In this document: positions 1 through 11,944 of the stretch, piece after piece | Layout of the letters: the number at the start of each line of letters is the position of its first letter | Position numbering within the stretch: the first letter of the stretch is position 1 | Assembly: GCA_001792895.1 (NCBI GenBank) | Contig: MARA01000012.1 | Span: 868,001-932,000, forward strand | Direction of reading: 5' to 3' | DNA: 64,000 nucleotides | DNA from: Lentinus brumalis | Lineage: Eukaryota; Basidiomycota; Agaricomycetes; Polyporales; Polyporaceae | The notes under the pieces: model-generated | What the model saw: only the letters and a program-made list of their open reading frames with translations | Databases searched by the model: none | Told to the model about the DNA's origin: nothing | Program-made: the position numbers and the translations under genes

Positions 1-457
1 CTGGCAAATCAAGCGCTCCGCTCATCCGGTCGCACATCCCTCTGTCCCTGTCGTCTTCATCGCCTCGCGCCTGATGCTCCAGTCCTTCCCCACCTGTGCG
101 GTGCAGGACATTTCTTTGCTCCTTCCATATCATGCTCCTTCCATGGGTCGCTGCCGTCCGCATACTGCAGGACATATATCGTGACCACGAAACTGCAACT
201 ACTGTCTGGTCACCTTTCCCTCCGATCTGTTCTCTTGGTCAGCTTCTTCTGACTCGGCGTCGTCTGGCCGATACTTAGTATAGGTTTCATTCGAGTTCTC
301 TTCCAATGGCAGATCGTTATCTGAACGACTGGGTACACAATATACTACACGCTCGGTTGATCTCAACAAAGACTAGAAACAGGATGTCACAAAAGTTCTA
401 GCCATTAGCCATGAGCGAGGAGGCCGTGTTAAGAGAATAGAGAACGAACAACGAGCC
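1..457. other. No gene recognised
   Basis: I see no coding signal, RNA gene or repeat that I can support here. Open frames are short and show no family motif. Confidence 0.5.
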
Positions 458-950
458 CATCCGAGGGCCGTGCTCAGCACCGTCCCATCACAAGAAAGTG
501 GATGATCGCAGCGTAGGGGTGACACTGCCCATCTCCAAATGGACGAGACGAAAGAGTGAGGCGATGGGAGACGTAGTATCCCGAGGAATATGACGAGGCT
601 CGAGCGTGTGCGTTGGAGAGAGGATGATAGGCATCCAGTACGAGCATCGGCCAGCGGCTCGGGTTGAGGTGCAACTTCGCATGTGGCCCAGAACCTGCAG
701 TCTCGAAGCTGCTGTTATCACTGGCAACCGGGAGAGGGAGCGGTCGCACGGCAGAACATATGGGACATGCAGCGCAGCACGGCCTATGAGTTGTCACGCC
801 TCCAATACACTCGAAGGTAACTGCGAGCGCAACTCAATCGCGGGGGAGGTAGGAACAAGAGCAAGACCGAAGTGTAGGTGGGGCGCGACAGGATCAAGAT
901 GTTCAAGTTGCAGCATGATTGACAGCGGATAACGGGTTCAGATATGGGCG
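458..950 (-). repeat. Orphan copy of the MYND-gene 3' flank
   Basis: Read on the minus strand, this stretch matches 21795-22200 over nearly its whole length, with blocks of near identity at 478-530, 606-665, 715-775 and 885-945. The 21.8-kb copy lies directly downstream of a MYND gene fragment. The same flank is recognisable, more diverged, downstream of the intact MYND genes at 17.4 and 23.1 kb. A shared landmark is the CATGCT-x2-AAC-x-TGAAC block near 905-920. Here no MYND gene remains upstream, so this looks like the leftover tail of a deleted copy. I find no reading frame kept between the copies, so I treat it as non-coding. Confidence 0.65.
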
Positions 951-1030
951 GCGAGCGCTCCTGCACGGTATTAACGGCCGATTGGTCGCGCTTCGATTTA
1001 CGCATTTAGCAAATTTGCCGCCCGCGCGTT
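951..1030 (+). repeat. Short dispersed repeat, inverted copy at 10003-10075
   Basis: About 75 bp starting CCTGCACGGTA and running through GATTGGTCGCG to TTGCCGCCCGCGC. The reverse complement of 10003-10075 follows the same order with scattered changes. It separates the orphan MYND flank from the GMC relic and may mark a rearrangement junction. I recognise no element family. Confidence 0.55.
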
Positions 1031-3010
1031 CGGCATCGGTCTGCGCCACTTCACCGTGACTTCACCACAACTTCTGAAGCTTGAAGGTCTTCCTCCTGCT
1101 CGGCTCAGCGTCACTGATCTGCCCGCTGTTGTGACTCAGGCCGGGGGCTCCGAGACTACAGGTAAGTGCCAGTCAACTGTATGACTGGGTGGCGTCGTCA
1201 CCCAGCGCGACGCCGGCACCCGGTCCTGACCCTGCGGCAAGCTTCTCGGCGGCCCGTCTGCGATGAACTGTACCACGTCGGCCCGTCCAAGCTCGAGGTC
1301 GACGTGTGGTCGACTCTCCTCAACGGCACTAGCAAGTGGAACTGGGACGCGCTGTTCACTGGGACAGCGAGACGTTCAATCACACTAACACTGGGGCCGA
1401 CGTGCAACATGCAGGCCATCGGGAAGATGAAGTACGACGCGTCGAGCCGCGGTACCAACAGGCCCATACAATCCTGGGATTGTGAGTCCCCTTTGTGACT
1501 CGTCAATTGTGATGTCCGTGCTGACCAGCGAGCAGCGAGTTCTCTACCCTCGGCAACTGCACTGCAACTCTGGCCAATGCCGGAGTCGACGTCTGCTGGG
1601 ATGCGTACAGCGGCGATCCGTTCGGCGCGTACATTGCGACGAACTCAATCAACCCGGCGAACTGGATGTGTTCCTATTCCCGCTCCAGGTACATTGATCC
1701 TCTTCCTCCGCGCGACAACCTCGCAATCCTCTCGAACGCTACCGTTACTCGTCTGCTCTTCGATCACTCAAACGCGAGCAACCTGATCGCGACCACCGTC
1801 AAATAGGCCGTTAACGGTAAGCACCCACTCTCATCCTCTTTTCGACGTTCGTCCATTTTCCTCGCGCTTGCATAGGGGATCCCTGTCGCACGTCCGAAGA
1901 GCCCGATAGCGCTCAAACCGATCAGGCCGTGCACTACGGTGCGGCCTCCTGAGCACAGGCGCTATCGGAGTGGGCATCCGATGACATATACGTAGGTGCG
2001 CCCGTCCTCAGACCATGTCGATGTACGTCAGATTATGACGTCAATCGACACAGTTTGGCCGCGGGCCCACCACTACAGAATAGATCTCCCGGGTCCCGAC
2101 GCGTCGCGGTGTCGCGCTACCGTACTCCCGACGCGTCGTTCTGCTCTGTACCTATAGCATTACAACCAAATACAGTATGTACTACTACCCTCCATCGCTT
2201 ACCGGTCGATGCGGTCACGGCCCCAGTTCGCGTCTGGGTCAGGGCACGTCAGTGGCCCATATCTAGCTCTTGGCTGACCTCCTCGCTCCGCTCCCCTGCC
2301 CCTCCGAGACCATTCAAGACGCGTCAACAGCTGTCAGATGGTCAGTACGCGCTCAAGCACGTCAAGGACGTCAAGCTCCAGACAAGAACGTCCTCCAGAC
2401 ACGAGTGACGCACGCACGAATGAAGCAGAGAGTGCGCGAGCACGCACAAGACGTGCCGCCAGGCAGAACCGATTCCGCTTCCCCCTGCAAGACTCACAGC
2501 AGGTACAATCCAAATCTTACTACCCCAGTATCCGCTCCTTCGTTCCGGGTGAGTACCTTCCGTAGAACTGCGTTACAGGGACTGACTCCATGGTTTCCTC
2601 TGTAGACCGATGCACGCACCCCGTGTATAGATCTATCAACAGCCCCCGGCAGACGATCAAGATCCACCAAGAGGTCATCCCCTCTAGTGGTGCGATGGGG
2701 AGCCCGCGTGTCTTGATGCCCAGCGGGATTGGGCCAGCGGACGTCTTGCAGGCGGCAGGCGGCGACGTGCAGGTCAATTCCCCGGGTGTCGGGCAGCATC
2801 TGCAGGACCACTTGGTGCGGGGTCATGTCTTCCTTCTTTCATTCCGCGCTGATGCCTGCTGCAGAGCTGCATTCTCTTCTTCCAGACAAAGACCGATGCC
2901 GCCGTGTCCTTGTACGCCTCGAGCGAGACCGCGATTCCGGGAACACCCCGATCTTCTTGTCCTACGTCAACTCAGCCATCACATACGTGAACTCATCGGT
3001 GCGGACGGCA
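1020..3010 (+). pseudogene. Decayed GMC-family FAD oxidoreductase
   Basis: Intact members are usually secreted flavoenzymes that oxidise alcohols or sugars. Fragments appear in family order but in several frames. Near 1290-1360 there is a segment ending LLNGTSKWNWDALF, followed after a shift by SETFNHTN. Near 1595-1700 is GDPFGAYIATNSINPANW, then SRYIDPLPPRDNLAIL. Near 2690-2750 is the GMC signature [17 protein letters not shown], followed by [12 protein letters not shown]. The reading frame is broken by shifts around 1370 and by an in-frame TAG at about 1804. Some 790 nt of unrelated sequence lies between 1810 and 2600, where a 50-60 nt intron would be expected. N- and C-terminal parts are missing or unrecognisable. 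The dehydrogenase domain of cellobiose dehydrogenases is the nearest style I recall. The call as a broken GMC gene is secure; the substrate is not. Confidence 0.85.
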
Positions 3011-3277
3011 CAGCAAGTGACCGACACACTCTCGTCCTCCCTCTCCTCGCTTGTTCCGAGCTCCGAGATTGCGACTTCCACATGGTGGGAGATGGAGGCT
3101 GCGGCAAAGCGTGTGGCGTGGGCTGTATCACATTGTTCAAATGCTTTGGCCATGGCGGTCGGCAAATTCCGTATGTCAGCAAGATATAAGGCCGCACTGC
3201 TCTGGCTCGGGGCTCGTGCCCCTTCATCCGTCATCCACCATCTCTCCTCGTTTCTTTCTGTTTTCTCTAACTCTAAC

Positions 3278-4900
3278 ATGCCCAACCCCAATGGCGTCAA
3301 TGGCTATCACAACGGCGAGGGTACGTCCTCGACTTTAATGCTCACGGTGGTTTGACATCATAAGCTGATGATCGACTGCCAACCACAGTGCCATCTGACG
3401 ACGTGCTCCGGGAGGAGCTTCTGCAGTACGCAAAAGAGCGTCTTCCTCTGAAGCGGCGACTGGAGCGCCTGGAGGCAGAACCACTCAAGTATTACATCTC
3501 GTGCGTGGTTCACCTCTGTCGCTGGTTTACCACCCGCTCACGATGTCCGCCATGTCACAGGTTCACCAAGCTCAAAGAGCTCAACAAGAAGTTCAATATC
3601 CCAACGTCTCGCAAGCCTCCGCCGCTCCCCTTGGCCACCGCGCTCGTCTGTGACAAGATCTCAGGTGACATCCAGAAGCGCAATGGCCCTGACGAGATCC
3701 TGAAGATGATAGCTTCCGAAGGACAATATATCCTCCCTCGGTACGTCTGTATGTCTCAATGCTCAGACTATCAATGCTCAATCCGCCACCAGTGCCATGA
3801 CTCGCACAATCATGGCACAGAATGATCCTCTTGGCTTTGATTTGCGTTACCGCGCGGCCCGAGCCCCTATCCCCGCGGAGTCCTCACCTCGCGTGGTCTC
3901 AATCATGAGGGCTCTGCTGACGGCCACGAGAAGTTCTCAAGCCTCGCTCTTCAGATGGGGCCTGTTGGTTTCGGAATCTACGCCTTCCGTGAGAAGCTCT
4001 CCGGCCGTATGCTACACGGTGCTTGTGTTCCAAATGCTCGCAAGAGCAGCACCGTTGCCCATGTCTACTTCGACATGGTCTCGTCTCACGGCAGTCAGTA
4101 CATGCTCAAATCTTTCCGAGGCTGTACTCAAGCCTTGTTACTATAGAGATCTTTCGGCAGCTTACTGTCGATCATGGCTCCGAAACCGGAGACATGTATG
4201 CTGCGCACGTGGCTTTGAGGTGAGCCATCTCTGTTACGGATCTATTGCCTCCGTCTTACAGTCCCTCTGATAGGAAGACCTTCGCACCTGACCTGGACGA
4301 GCAGGAATGGCCACCGTTTGTCCCCCTCAAAAGCACTAGCAACATCTGCATCGAGAATCTATGGGCACGCTGGTTGAAGGCCTATGGTCGGAATCTCCAG
4401 GCGGCAATTTTGGAGGGCAAGGTCAACGGACTCTTTAATGCACTCGAGGAGCTGGACGTGTACGTCATTCCTTGCCGTGTATCAGTTTGGATTGGGCTGA
4501 CGTTCCATGTTACAGTAACCTCTTCCAATGGCTTTGGCCGAAGATTGCCCAGCGAAAGCTGGATGAGTTTCAGCAGTACTGGAACTGCCATCGCATTCGC
4601 AAGCAGAAGCGGAAGGAGTTGCCCTCAGGGACAACCCCTCTCGACATCTATGCCACTCCACATGACTATGGTTATGATGACCTTAGCATCACGGTTGATC
4701 CGGTGGTTGTAGAGCACCTCCGCAGCCAGCTCTCAGTGTCCCGAGAGGAGGCGTTCCAATTTGTCAACAATGAGTTCAATGCTGCAGCAGAGGAGGTGTA
4801 TGCTGAGCTGGGCAAGCCCCAGCTTGTGCCTGAGCGTGGCTGGCGCATCTTTACCAACATGCGTGTTCGCCTTGCTGAGATGTATGATGCGTCTGCCTAG
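3278..4900 (+). pseudogene. Integrase-core (DDE) protein, apparent frameshift
   Basis: This is a multi-exon gene of a basidiomycete family with a retroviral-type integrase core, derived from transposons. Start ATG 3278; exons 3278-3320, 3389-3500, 3561-3740 and 3793 onward are joined by clear GT-AG introns, with further introns near 4095-4147, 4220-4273 and 4459-4516. A DDE triad is visible: Asp in ADGHEKF (about 3920), Asp in TVDHGSETG (about 4170) and Glu in CIENLWARWLK (about 4355). The conserved C-terminal stretch WLWPKIAQRKLDEFQQYWN follows. Between about 3838 and 3880 the frame of FDLRYR must change to reach PRGVLTSRGLNHEG, with no splice site to explain it, so a one-base indel is likely. 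No terminal repeats were found, so it could be a domesticated or dead copy. Confidence 0.68.
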
Positions 4901-4989
4901 GAGTCTAGTACTGTTTGCCGAGGTTGTACTAGATGTCATAATGAATCGTAATGAACCTGTTCTCACACATTCTTCACTATGAGGTGATA

Positions 4990-5780
4990 GACCTTGACAC
5001 CGGATGCGTGCATCGGTCCAAAGGGCGAGGTCGTCTGGGTGTACACCTGGGGAGTCGAGAAGTGGAGAGAGAGAGGGAGAGAGAGGAGAGGTGTTGAGTC
5101 AAGGACTTGTGCGCAGAGTAGTCTTGAATAGAACACGTCGGAACACGTCCCAGCTGTGCGCGAGGTTGGAGGCGAAGGAGAGGGGCGAAGGCGCGGCCCG
5201 TGCGGGGGTAGAAGTGGAGAAGGTAGAGTCGAGAAGGTAGAGTCAAGACGAGAGTCGGGAGTCGGGAGTGAGGTCAAAGTCGAAGTCGAGCAGACGGTCG
5301 CGCGGTCTAAAACGGGGGAACAAAACTTGTTAATGCTAGCTAGTTGTCTTCTCTATACACATGCATACGCTCTTGGCTGACGTAGGGACTCGATAAGTTT
5401 TCTGAGGAGGGGAGGAGGACAAGACGAAATGACTGGAACACGGTAGAGCACTAAGTAGTAAGTCTAAGCCAGACGCGATCACGAGGGTGTGTCGGGGAAA
5501 GGACGAATTGTGTACAAACTACCACGTACGTAGGCACTATAAAACGTGTACCGTGAGGGTCCTGGAGGTGTAGCGGAGGTGCAAAAATAGATATAGGAGC
5601 GAGAGGAGGAAGGAAGAGGGAGGGGATGCAGTAACAAGGCGAGCTGTGGGATGACACAAAGCGCCAGCCTCGAGCTGCTCGTACCGCACTCGGAATTGGT
5701 CGCGCAAGTCGGGGGTGTGGTTGGTGGGGCTGCTGGCTTGTCGCGCTGTGTCGCGCGTCGCCTGGGCTCGACACTTCGAA
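4990..5780. repeat. Dispersed repeat family, copy 1
   Basis: Blocks at 5003-5035 (AAGGGCGAGGTCGTCTGG core), 5280-5350 (GTCGCGCGGTCTAAAAC core) and 5665-5780 (GGGGCTGCTGGCTTGTCG core) recur in the same order at 11945-12370. The stretch between them is purine-rich (GGAGA/GTCGAGA runs at 5055-5290), which gives long but meaningless open frames. The repeat ends a few bases from the stop codon of the alpha-kinase gene and may supply its 3' UTR. Copy 2 is shorter and lies inside the 2.5-kb inverted-repeat element. Confidence 0.7.
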
Positions 5781-5788
5781 CAACTCCA

Positions 5789-8348
5789 TCAATCAAACAC
5801 CGAAAGAGGTTCCTCGCTCTCCTCATCATCAGTGCTTTCATCCGAAGACTTATCGTCAACCTTCGTGACCATCTTGAGCAACTTCTTCCGAGACAGCCGC
5901 TCAAGGCCAAGCTGCTTGCAGATTGGACTGCATCTGTGGTCACGAATGAACTTCTCCAGGCCGTCTTGGCCATGGTCCCCAACTCCTGACTCCCTAGTAG
6001 TGAAATGATTATTAGGACCCCACCAGACAACTTCAGCATCAATATAAATGCTCACCCTGCCAGTGTGTGCGTCATTGGATCAAACAGCACGCTGCCGTGT
6101 CCAATCCCGCCCCGTAGTTTCCCATACGAGCCTGAGTAAATCATCAGATTGTGTCCGTTGGCACGACAAGGAAAGGTACGCACTTTGCAGGTCAACAAGC
6201 ACTAGAGTATACTCACTGGCCAACATTGAGTAGTGTGCAAATGCGCTCATAGTTGCTGATGGCTTGTCGCAATACTCAGGAGGCTGGTCGAGTGTACCGG
6301 ACCACCGGTCAACGGCACTGGTCCGACGGCGTTCAAGGAGCCACATAATACCCACTGGGGGGTCAGATGCTGGCCAGTCAGTCTCCCACTTCTCAGCCGG
6401 GATGCCAGACGCCTTCGACGGGGCAACACTTCCAGGTTCCTCAGGTTCTGTGTTCTCACGAGCCAAAATGAAGTCGGCAAATGCAAACCCTTGGACAGAA
6501 GTTCAGTGTAAACTTAGCAGGCAGGAGAGATGGCGTACCGCTAGACACAGAGACTCCCGCCTCTTTCGCAACTTCAAGGAACTTACCAAGGTAGAACTGC
6601 CCCCGTTCTAAACGTTCAGCCTCAAGGCGGAGATAATGGCCATTCTCCTCGCATGAGACCTTGTTGATGCCATTCCCGATGTTGAAGAACCGCTTCGCAA
6701 CATATGGATGGGGTGGTTTGCCGTCGTTGAGGTCAATGTCAATCTGTATCTTGACATTGAGTCCAGTCCACAAGCACCACCGTCGGGAGAATTAGCAGAC
6801 CTTGTATACATGCTTCGTCTTGCCAGACCAAGACGGAACCTCCTCCAGCTGGACTGAACATACCTTCGCCCCATCTTCGATAAGATAGGAGGCCTCAAGG
6901 CTGAGTTCACGCTCATCGAAGTCCGAGGCTGCAACGGTCACCTTGAGCCTCTCCGAAGGCTGTGTGCGCAGAATGGTTGCTCGGATTGCAGTAGATGGGA
7001 CGTATGTAGCCAGCTGGGTCTGCATGGCCATTCCTGCGGATCTATGAGCCTCAAGACGGTCATGGGTGGTGCAAACGGTACTTACCACGCTGCTTCTTGC
7101 GAGCAGAACCATCCTCATCTGCTGACACATTGGATTGAACGCGCTTGTTCTTGCCTCCTGCAGGCCGACCTCGCTTTCCCGGACATTCAGCAGGAGCCTG
7201 ACAACCGGTACGAGCCTCCCACTGGAAGTTGACAAAAGGTAAGATCCGTGAAAATGCGAATAGAACATGAGCAGACGTACCCCAGCTACGTCAATGAGGA
7301 GCTCGAGACACATATGTTGGCTATTTTGACTGCGAACCTTCTGGCGCCTTGGGGCAGTGTTGAAGTAGATGTGACGGTGGCTTACCACCCAATGGGTGTC
7401 GTAGAACTCGCCAACCGTCATCCCCATGGTACCTGGTTCAGGAAGCAGATTCCCTGTCCAGCGGACATCGACGTCCCTTCTATGTGGGCATAAATATCAT
7501 GAAAGATCTTGGTAAGAGGGTAGAACTCACCGTTCAAGACTCATGGTACACTTCTTGTCCCAGTAAGACGCATTCATTCGCTGGACTCCTTCTTCGGCAA
7601 CATCTGCAACATATCAATCAGGCAAGACAATCGTGAACGCAGCGCTGAACATACCGGTCATTGGAGTGTCTGCATCATATGAGCAGGTCATCTTTCCCAT
7701 GGCGACAAACTGCTGAGAGCCCACACAAGGCCACAGCGACATCTCGATACGCCGCCCGCTAGCATCATGCCCTGCGCTCGATGTGCTGGTCGGAGCTGGG
7801 GCAGCTGATATACGCCTGTTTCCAGCAGGCACCGTCCGGGGCGCCTCCCTAGAAGGCCGGGTTGTCTGCGAGCTGCGGGCATTATAAGCATCGGGACGTG
7901 CTTCAGCCATAAGGCGTGCAGCTTCATCCTGAAGCTCCTGAGCGCGGCGTAGCTTTGGATCCTGCTCGACATGATCTTTGCGAACTGCGTTGCAGAGTGT
8001 ATCATTAGTACTCTGTCTCTGAGCCATGGCCTCTGAAGAAACGACTCACCGATGCAGCCTCCGCACAACTTCTCCTGCCGGTCGAAGTGTCGCCCCACTG
8101 AGCCACAGCCGCGACAATGCACAGACTCCTACATGAACTGTCAGCGAACACTCAGCGATAGCTATGGACTGATGACGCACCATGATCTGCTCAATCTTGT
8201 CCTTGTCGCTCGCACTGCTCTTCAACATCAGACAACGCGCGCACAAGCCGGGATGGTCCTTATGCGGAAAGAGGCCCCGACAAGCGTCGAGGGGCGAATC
8301 GTCACTGGTGCCCACGCAGAGACGCACATCAAGGATCTCAGTGGACAT
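5789..8348 (-). CDS. Alpha-type (MHCK/EF2K-like) protein kinase
   Basis: Atypical Ser/Thr kinase of the alpha-kinase fold, a family greatly expanded in mushrooms. Start ATG 8348; about nine exons with short introns run to the stop at 5789. The N-terminal region carries Cys pairs (GLCARCLML; VHCRGCGSVG...LCGGC), suggesting a zinc-binding module. A linker rich in Pro and Ala follows. The kinase domain begins near 6975. PYVAKRFFNIG (about 6700) holds the likely ATP-binding Lys; MSAFAHYS and LVLVDLQG (about 6205-6250) hold the metal-binding Asp. The C-terminal zinc module GVGDHGQDGLEKFIRDHRC (about 5960) is followed by CSPICKQLGL. An acidic tail (SSDESTDDEESEE) ends the protein. Splice phases join all these blocks without a stop. 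Family call is strong; substrate unknown. Confidence 0.85.
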
Positions 8349-8429
8349 AGGAGAGACAATGAGGGGGGGGGGAGGTTGCTGTTGGGAGTCGGGACAAGTC
8401 TGAGTGAGAGGTCTGATACTTGCCGCTGT

Positions 8430-8436
8430 TATATAT
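8430..8436 (-). promoter_or_regulatory. TATA-like box of the alpha-kinase gene
   Basis: ATATATA on the minus strand, about 82 bp upstream of the start codon at 8348, at a spacing similar to the TATA-like boxes of the hydrolase genes in this window. Confidence 0.4.
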
Positions 8437-9114
8437 CACGTACCTCAACGCGCCACGGGATCTCTGGACAGCGCATTGACCTGCCGAGTTCCGTGGTCAA
8501 AGCATGAAAGACGATAGACCAACCAATGCATCGTGGCTGCCGCCACCGTAATCGGCACTTTGCCGCCCACAGGGCCTTATTCAGTGACGACTATGGACCA
8601 GCCACAGCTTTGTTGGCCACAATGGCTTGTAGCGACCAAGGGCACGGTTGCTTGAGGGGTCAACATGAACGAATACTATTGGTAGTCAACCGGAAGTGAT
8701 ACAACTATATTAAAATTTCTACCTGAGCGTCGCACTCCGCCTGCACGTCACATAATATTGATGACATTGCCTCTGGTTCATGTATACGATGAAGAGCCTC
8801 TGGGCGTCCTTACTGAAGGAATGTCTTCAAATCGCACTGTTGAGCAGAGCAGGTCAGGCTGTTTCGACATCGCTTCGTCCGCCGCTGCAAGCACTCCGCA
8901 ACCCCGGAGACAATGCCGCCCACTTGAAGCTCATTCCGAGGTCACGCATTATCCCCATCTCCAGCCGCTACCTGACATTCCAGTCCACCTTCCCTCCATG
9001 CTACGCAATCGCCCCAGTGGTGGTCCATGGTCAGCGCGCTTGCACTATTCTCAGATGCAACGGGGGGTCGGATGGATATGAAGAATGATGTATCCGGGCC
9101 GGTAAGTGTACCAT
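8437..9114. other. No gene recognised
   Basis: Overlapping open frames of about 100 codons exist near 8760-9088, but they show no family motif, no splice-supported extension and no second copy in the window. I do not call a gene. Confidence 0.45.
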
Positions 9115-9151
9115 AAAAGGAACATGTTCGACACCTGAACATGTTCCTTTT
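9115..9151. repeat. Perfect 15-bp hairpin
   Basis: AAAAGGAACATGTTC, a 7-base loop, then its exact reverse complement. A further partial repeat (AAGGAAC) follows at 9152-9158. A + strand transcript ending here would form a strong stem followed by U residues, but fungal Pol II does not use such terminators. It could also be a small element footprint or a binding site. Confidence 0.75.
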
Positions 9152-9158
9152 AAGGAAC

Positions 9159-10145
9159 ACCTAGCTTAGACAGTTGGAGCAGACGGACTATGGCTGCTCA
9201 CCTGTAGGGCTCTGCAACAACTTGACGGCTGGACACTAGAATTGGGACGGGAAGGGACTAGGAAGTCCCAACACGACCGAGTCGTCACAGCTGCGATGCC
9301 AGCGCAGAGACCGTGACGCACCCGCAGAGACTGTGATGCGCCTGCAGTGTAGTGGTGTTGTGCAGGGATCGCATGTACCGAGTGTAACATCCTAGAAGAT
9401 AATGGTCGAGTAAGCATACAGAGACGACTAAAACGAGAGGGAGAGTACGTACTAAGTATAGGAGCGGTGATCATGGTGTCGACCGGTGCACCAGACGTGC
9501 ACCTGTCCTTATCTGGTACCATAAGAGCATCAGACCGTGTCGCGGTGAGGGCAACTTGGACGCGACGCACAGGGAGGACTGCGTGTCGGAGTGGTGCCGA
9601 GGCTCAAGGACTGTATACTTGATCATGCTACTGCGGAATGGGCTGCATGTAAGTAGAGGAGCGAGCACAGATAAGCCTGATGGCCTGCCAGACGGGTTGT
9701 GTTGCTGCCCATGTATCCAGGGGGATTGAGCAAAGATACTAAGCAAAACTCACCGGGCACCATGGAGTGTCTCCTTAAAACTATGCCAATACTACTATCA
9801 TGACGGCTTCGGCCTCCAGGTTCCTCCATCCAGAGTGATAGGGGTGTTGCAGACGCTCATGTAGATCGTGAGGGCCTTGTGGAGGGTCATCTGGTCACTA
9901 GAGGGGCCCTCAAGAGCAAGAGATGGCATATAACAAGCAAGTATGTAGTAGCGAGACGAGAGACACGTAGACGACAGAGAAGGAAGCGCCTACGGCAAGC
10001 TCCGGCGCGGGCGGCAAAAATGCCAAATGCGTGAATTGAACCGCGACCAACCGGCTGCCCTTACCTGCACGGTCGAAGGGCGGTAAGCAGACGCACGAGC
10101 GGTGAGTAAAGGACTCACGTACGGGTTGAGAGAGTCGAACGGTTC
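9159..10145. other. Downstream flank of broken MYND gene, no other gene
   Basis: This is downstream of the minus-strand MYND pseudogene. The part at 10060-10145 resembles 22245-22293, the matching position below the 22.3-kb fragment. 10003-10075 is an inverted copy of 951-1030. A short imperfect tandem repeat (CGCAGAGACYGTGAYGC) lies at 9303-9340. Minus-strand open frames at 9166-9830 show no recognisable product. Confidence 0.45.
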
Positions 10146-10964
10146 TTACAGCATCAGGAGATGCGCCGCGTCTATAAGGAACGATGGAGGGAAGCCAGAT
10201 CGGAGCCCGGCGAGTGTCTCATCGAGTCCTTTATGCTGACCACGTCGGTACTGTGTCCAGTCGGAGAATAGCTGGTGTCAGGTCCAGGTACGATGATCGC
10301 GGATGAAGCGGCCGGGGAAGACCTTGTTGGATGATTCACTGATGGGGCGCAGGGGAAAGCCGGCGTTGATGCTGCCTACAGCTAGGTGCATGATGTCCTT
10401 GAGAAGGATGTCTTGTAGGGGAGCGAGGCTCGCGGCAAGGGGAATCAGGTCTGGGGTGCAGCAGAACAGAGGGATGTAGTCGAGCCGCCCCATTTCCAGC
10501 CCTTCGAATGTTGTCATAATGGGGAGTAAGCCGGCATACGTGGGGTCTGTTGCCCAATCCGCGTCCTTGGCCGCACGTACGGGTGCGCCGTGCTCCCAGT
10601 CCGCCTTAATACGGGGGAAGTTCGCCATATGACGCTCGAGATCGAACAACCGCCAGTCTTTGAGCTGAATCATGAGGGAGGGGTTGCGTATCGATGTCAG
10701 GTTGCCGGAGCGGCGCGGAGTGAGCAAGTATGCAAGCATCTTTTGTGGATTCCGAGATGAGGCGAGGTCCCCAGATTGCATGACCATAACTTGAGCGCAC
10801 ATATGGAGAGCGCACTTGTGCGCATCAGACCATTCCCGAAAGACGTCGGAGAAGTCGGAGAAGCTTTCGAAACCTATGCCTTGGACCTGTAGGTTACCGC
10901 CCAGCCGCTCTATTGCCGTTGCATTCGACCGGCATATAAACCTGATGTCTGAGTTAGATGTTGG

Positions 10965-11263
10965 CTATGAGGGGCGCCAGCGGACAAAAACACTCGACAT
11001 CAGGTTTGGGTTTGGACTTCGAGTTTGGAGTTCGGCAACTGAACTGAATTTCAGAGTTGAACTTGGCACGTGCACAGTTCAACTTGGGTTTGTGATTTCG
11101 TTTTCGCGCGGGCGTCTCAACTTCCGCTTTCGGTTTCGGTTTCGCCTCTCGACTTCACGACTCCCCATCGCGACTTCACCCTGTGCGATGCGGCCACTGC
11201 GCGCCCCGGCTGATTAACGCCTTCGGCGGCACGCACCACCGTTAACTCCGCAACGCCTCGCAG
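10965..11263 (+). repeat. Left terminal inverted repeat
   Basis: The outer end is CTATGAGGGGCGCC. It includes a tract rich in TTCAACTT/TTCGGTTT motifs and ends at CCTCGCAG. It pairs with 13161-13468 in opposite orientation. Confidence 0.85.
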
Positions 11264-11944
11264 CTCACCCAAATCAGGCAATCAAGTACTCAGACTCGAA
11301 TAAGTACTAGTAGTCGACGTACTCCTCACTTACTCCGTCCCTTCTCATCTGTATGATGTCATAGTCTGCCAGCCTTTCAAGATCCCGAATGCAAATCTCC
11401 GGGCATTATAATTATGAATGTGCGGCGACTCATTGCCCTACGCAATGCAGACAAGGTGAGGATACGAGGTATGCTTGTACCGGGCACGGCGGGCAGCAGT
11501 GTCTCGGCCCCCGAGGGTCTGGGACTTCTTCATGTCCAGATCTGACTGTAGTTAGATGTTGAACTCAGCCATAGTCAAGCGACACAATGAGTCCCAGCTT
11601 ATCTGTGCAGTCATGAGGTCTCAGGAGGCGTGGAACGTGCGCATTGCTGCAACAAGGAACTCTAGCTCTTTTGTCTGCACTTGAAAGTTGAATCTGGCAA
11701 CGCAGAGGCACGCCAGAAGTATTATTTCATTGAACAGCTCACGACTCTTCTCTGCAGGGACCAGAAACATCTGCATGACTGTTACTACAGGATGTGCCCA
11801 GTGAGTAAAGGGAAGCAGCTGTGTGAATTCAAATCGGAGATCCCGGGATCTGTCAACTTACACCGGGCCAGCAACTCGCGGTTCCAGGGCACTTAGTTGC
11901 TGATACTAACCATCATTCGAAGGTCTCGTTGATATACCTAAACA
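11264..11944. other. Element interior, no gene recognised
   Basis: An open frame of 71 codons at 11681-11896 shows no family features. No transposase, reverse transcriptase or helicase motif is visible. Confidence 0.45.
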
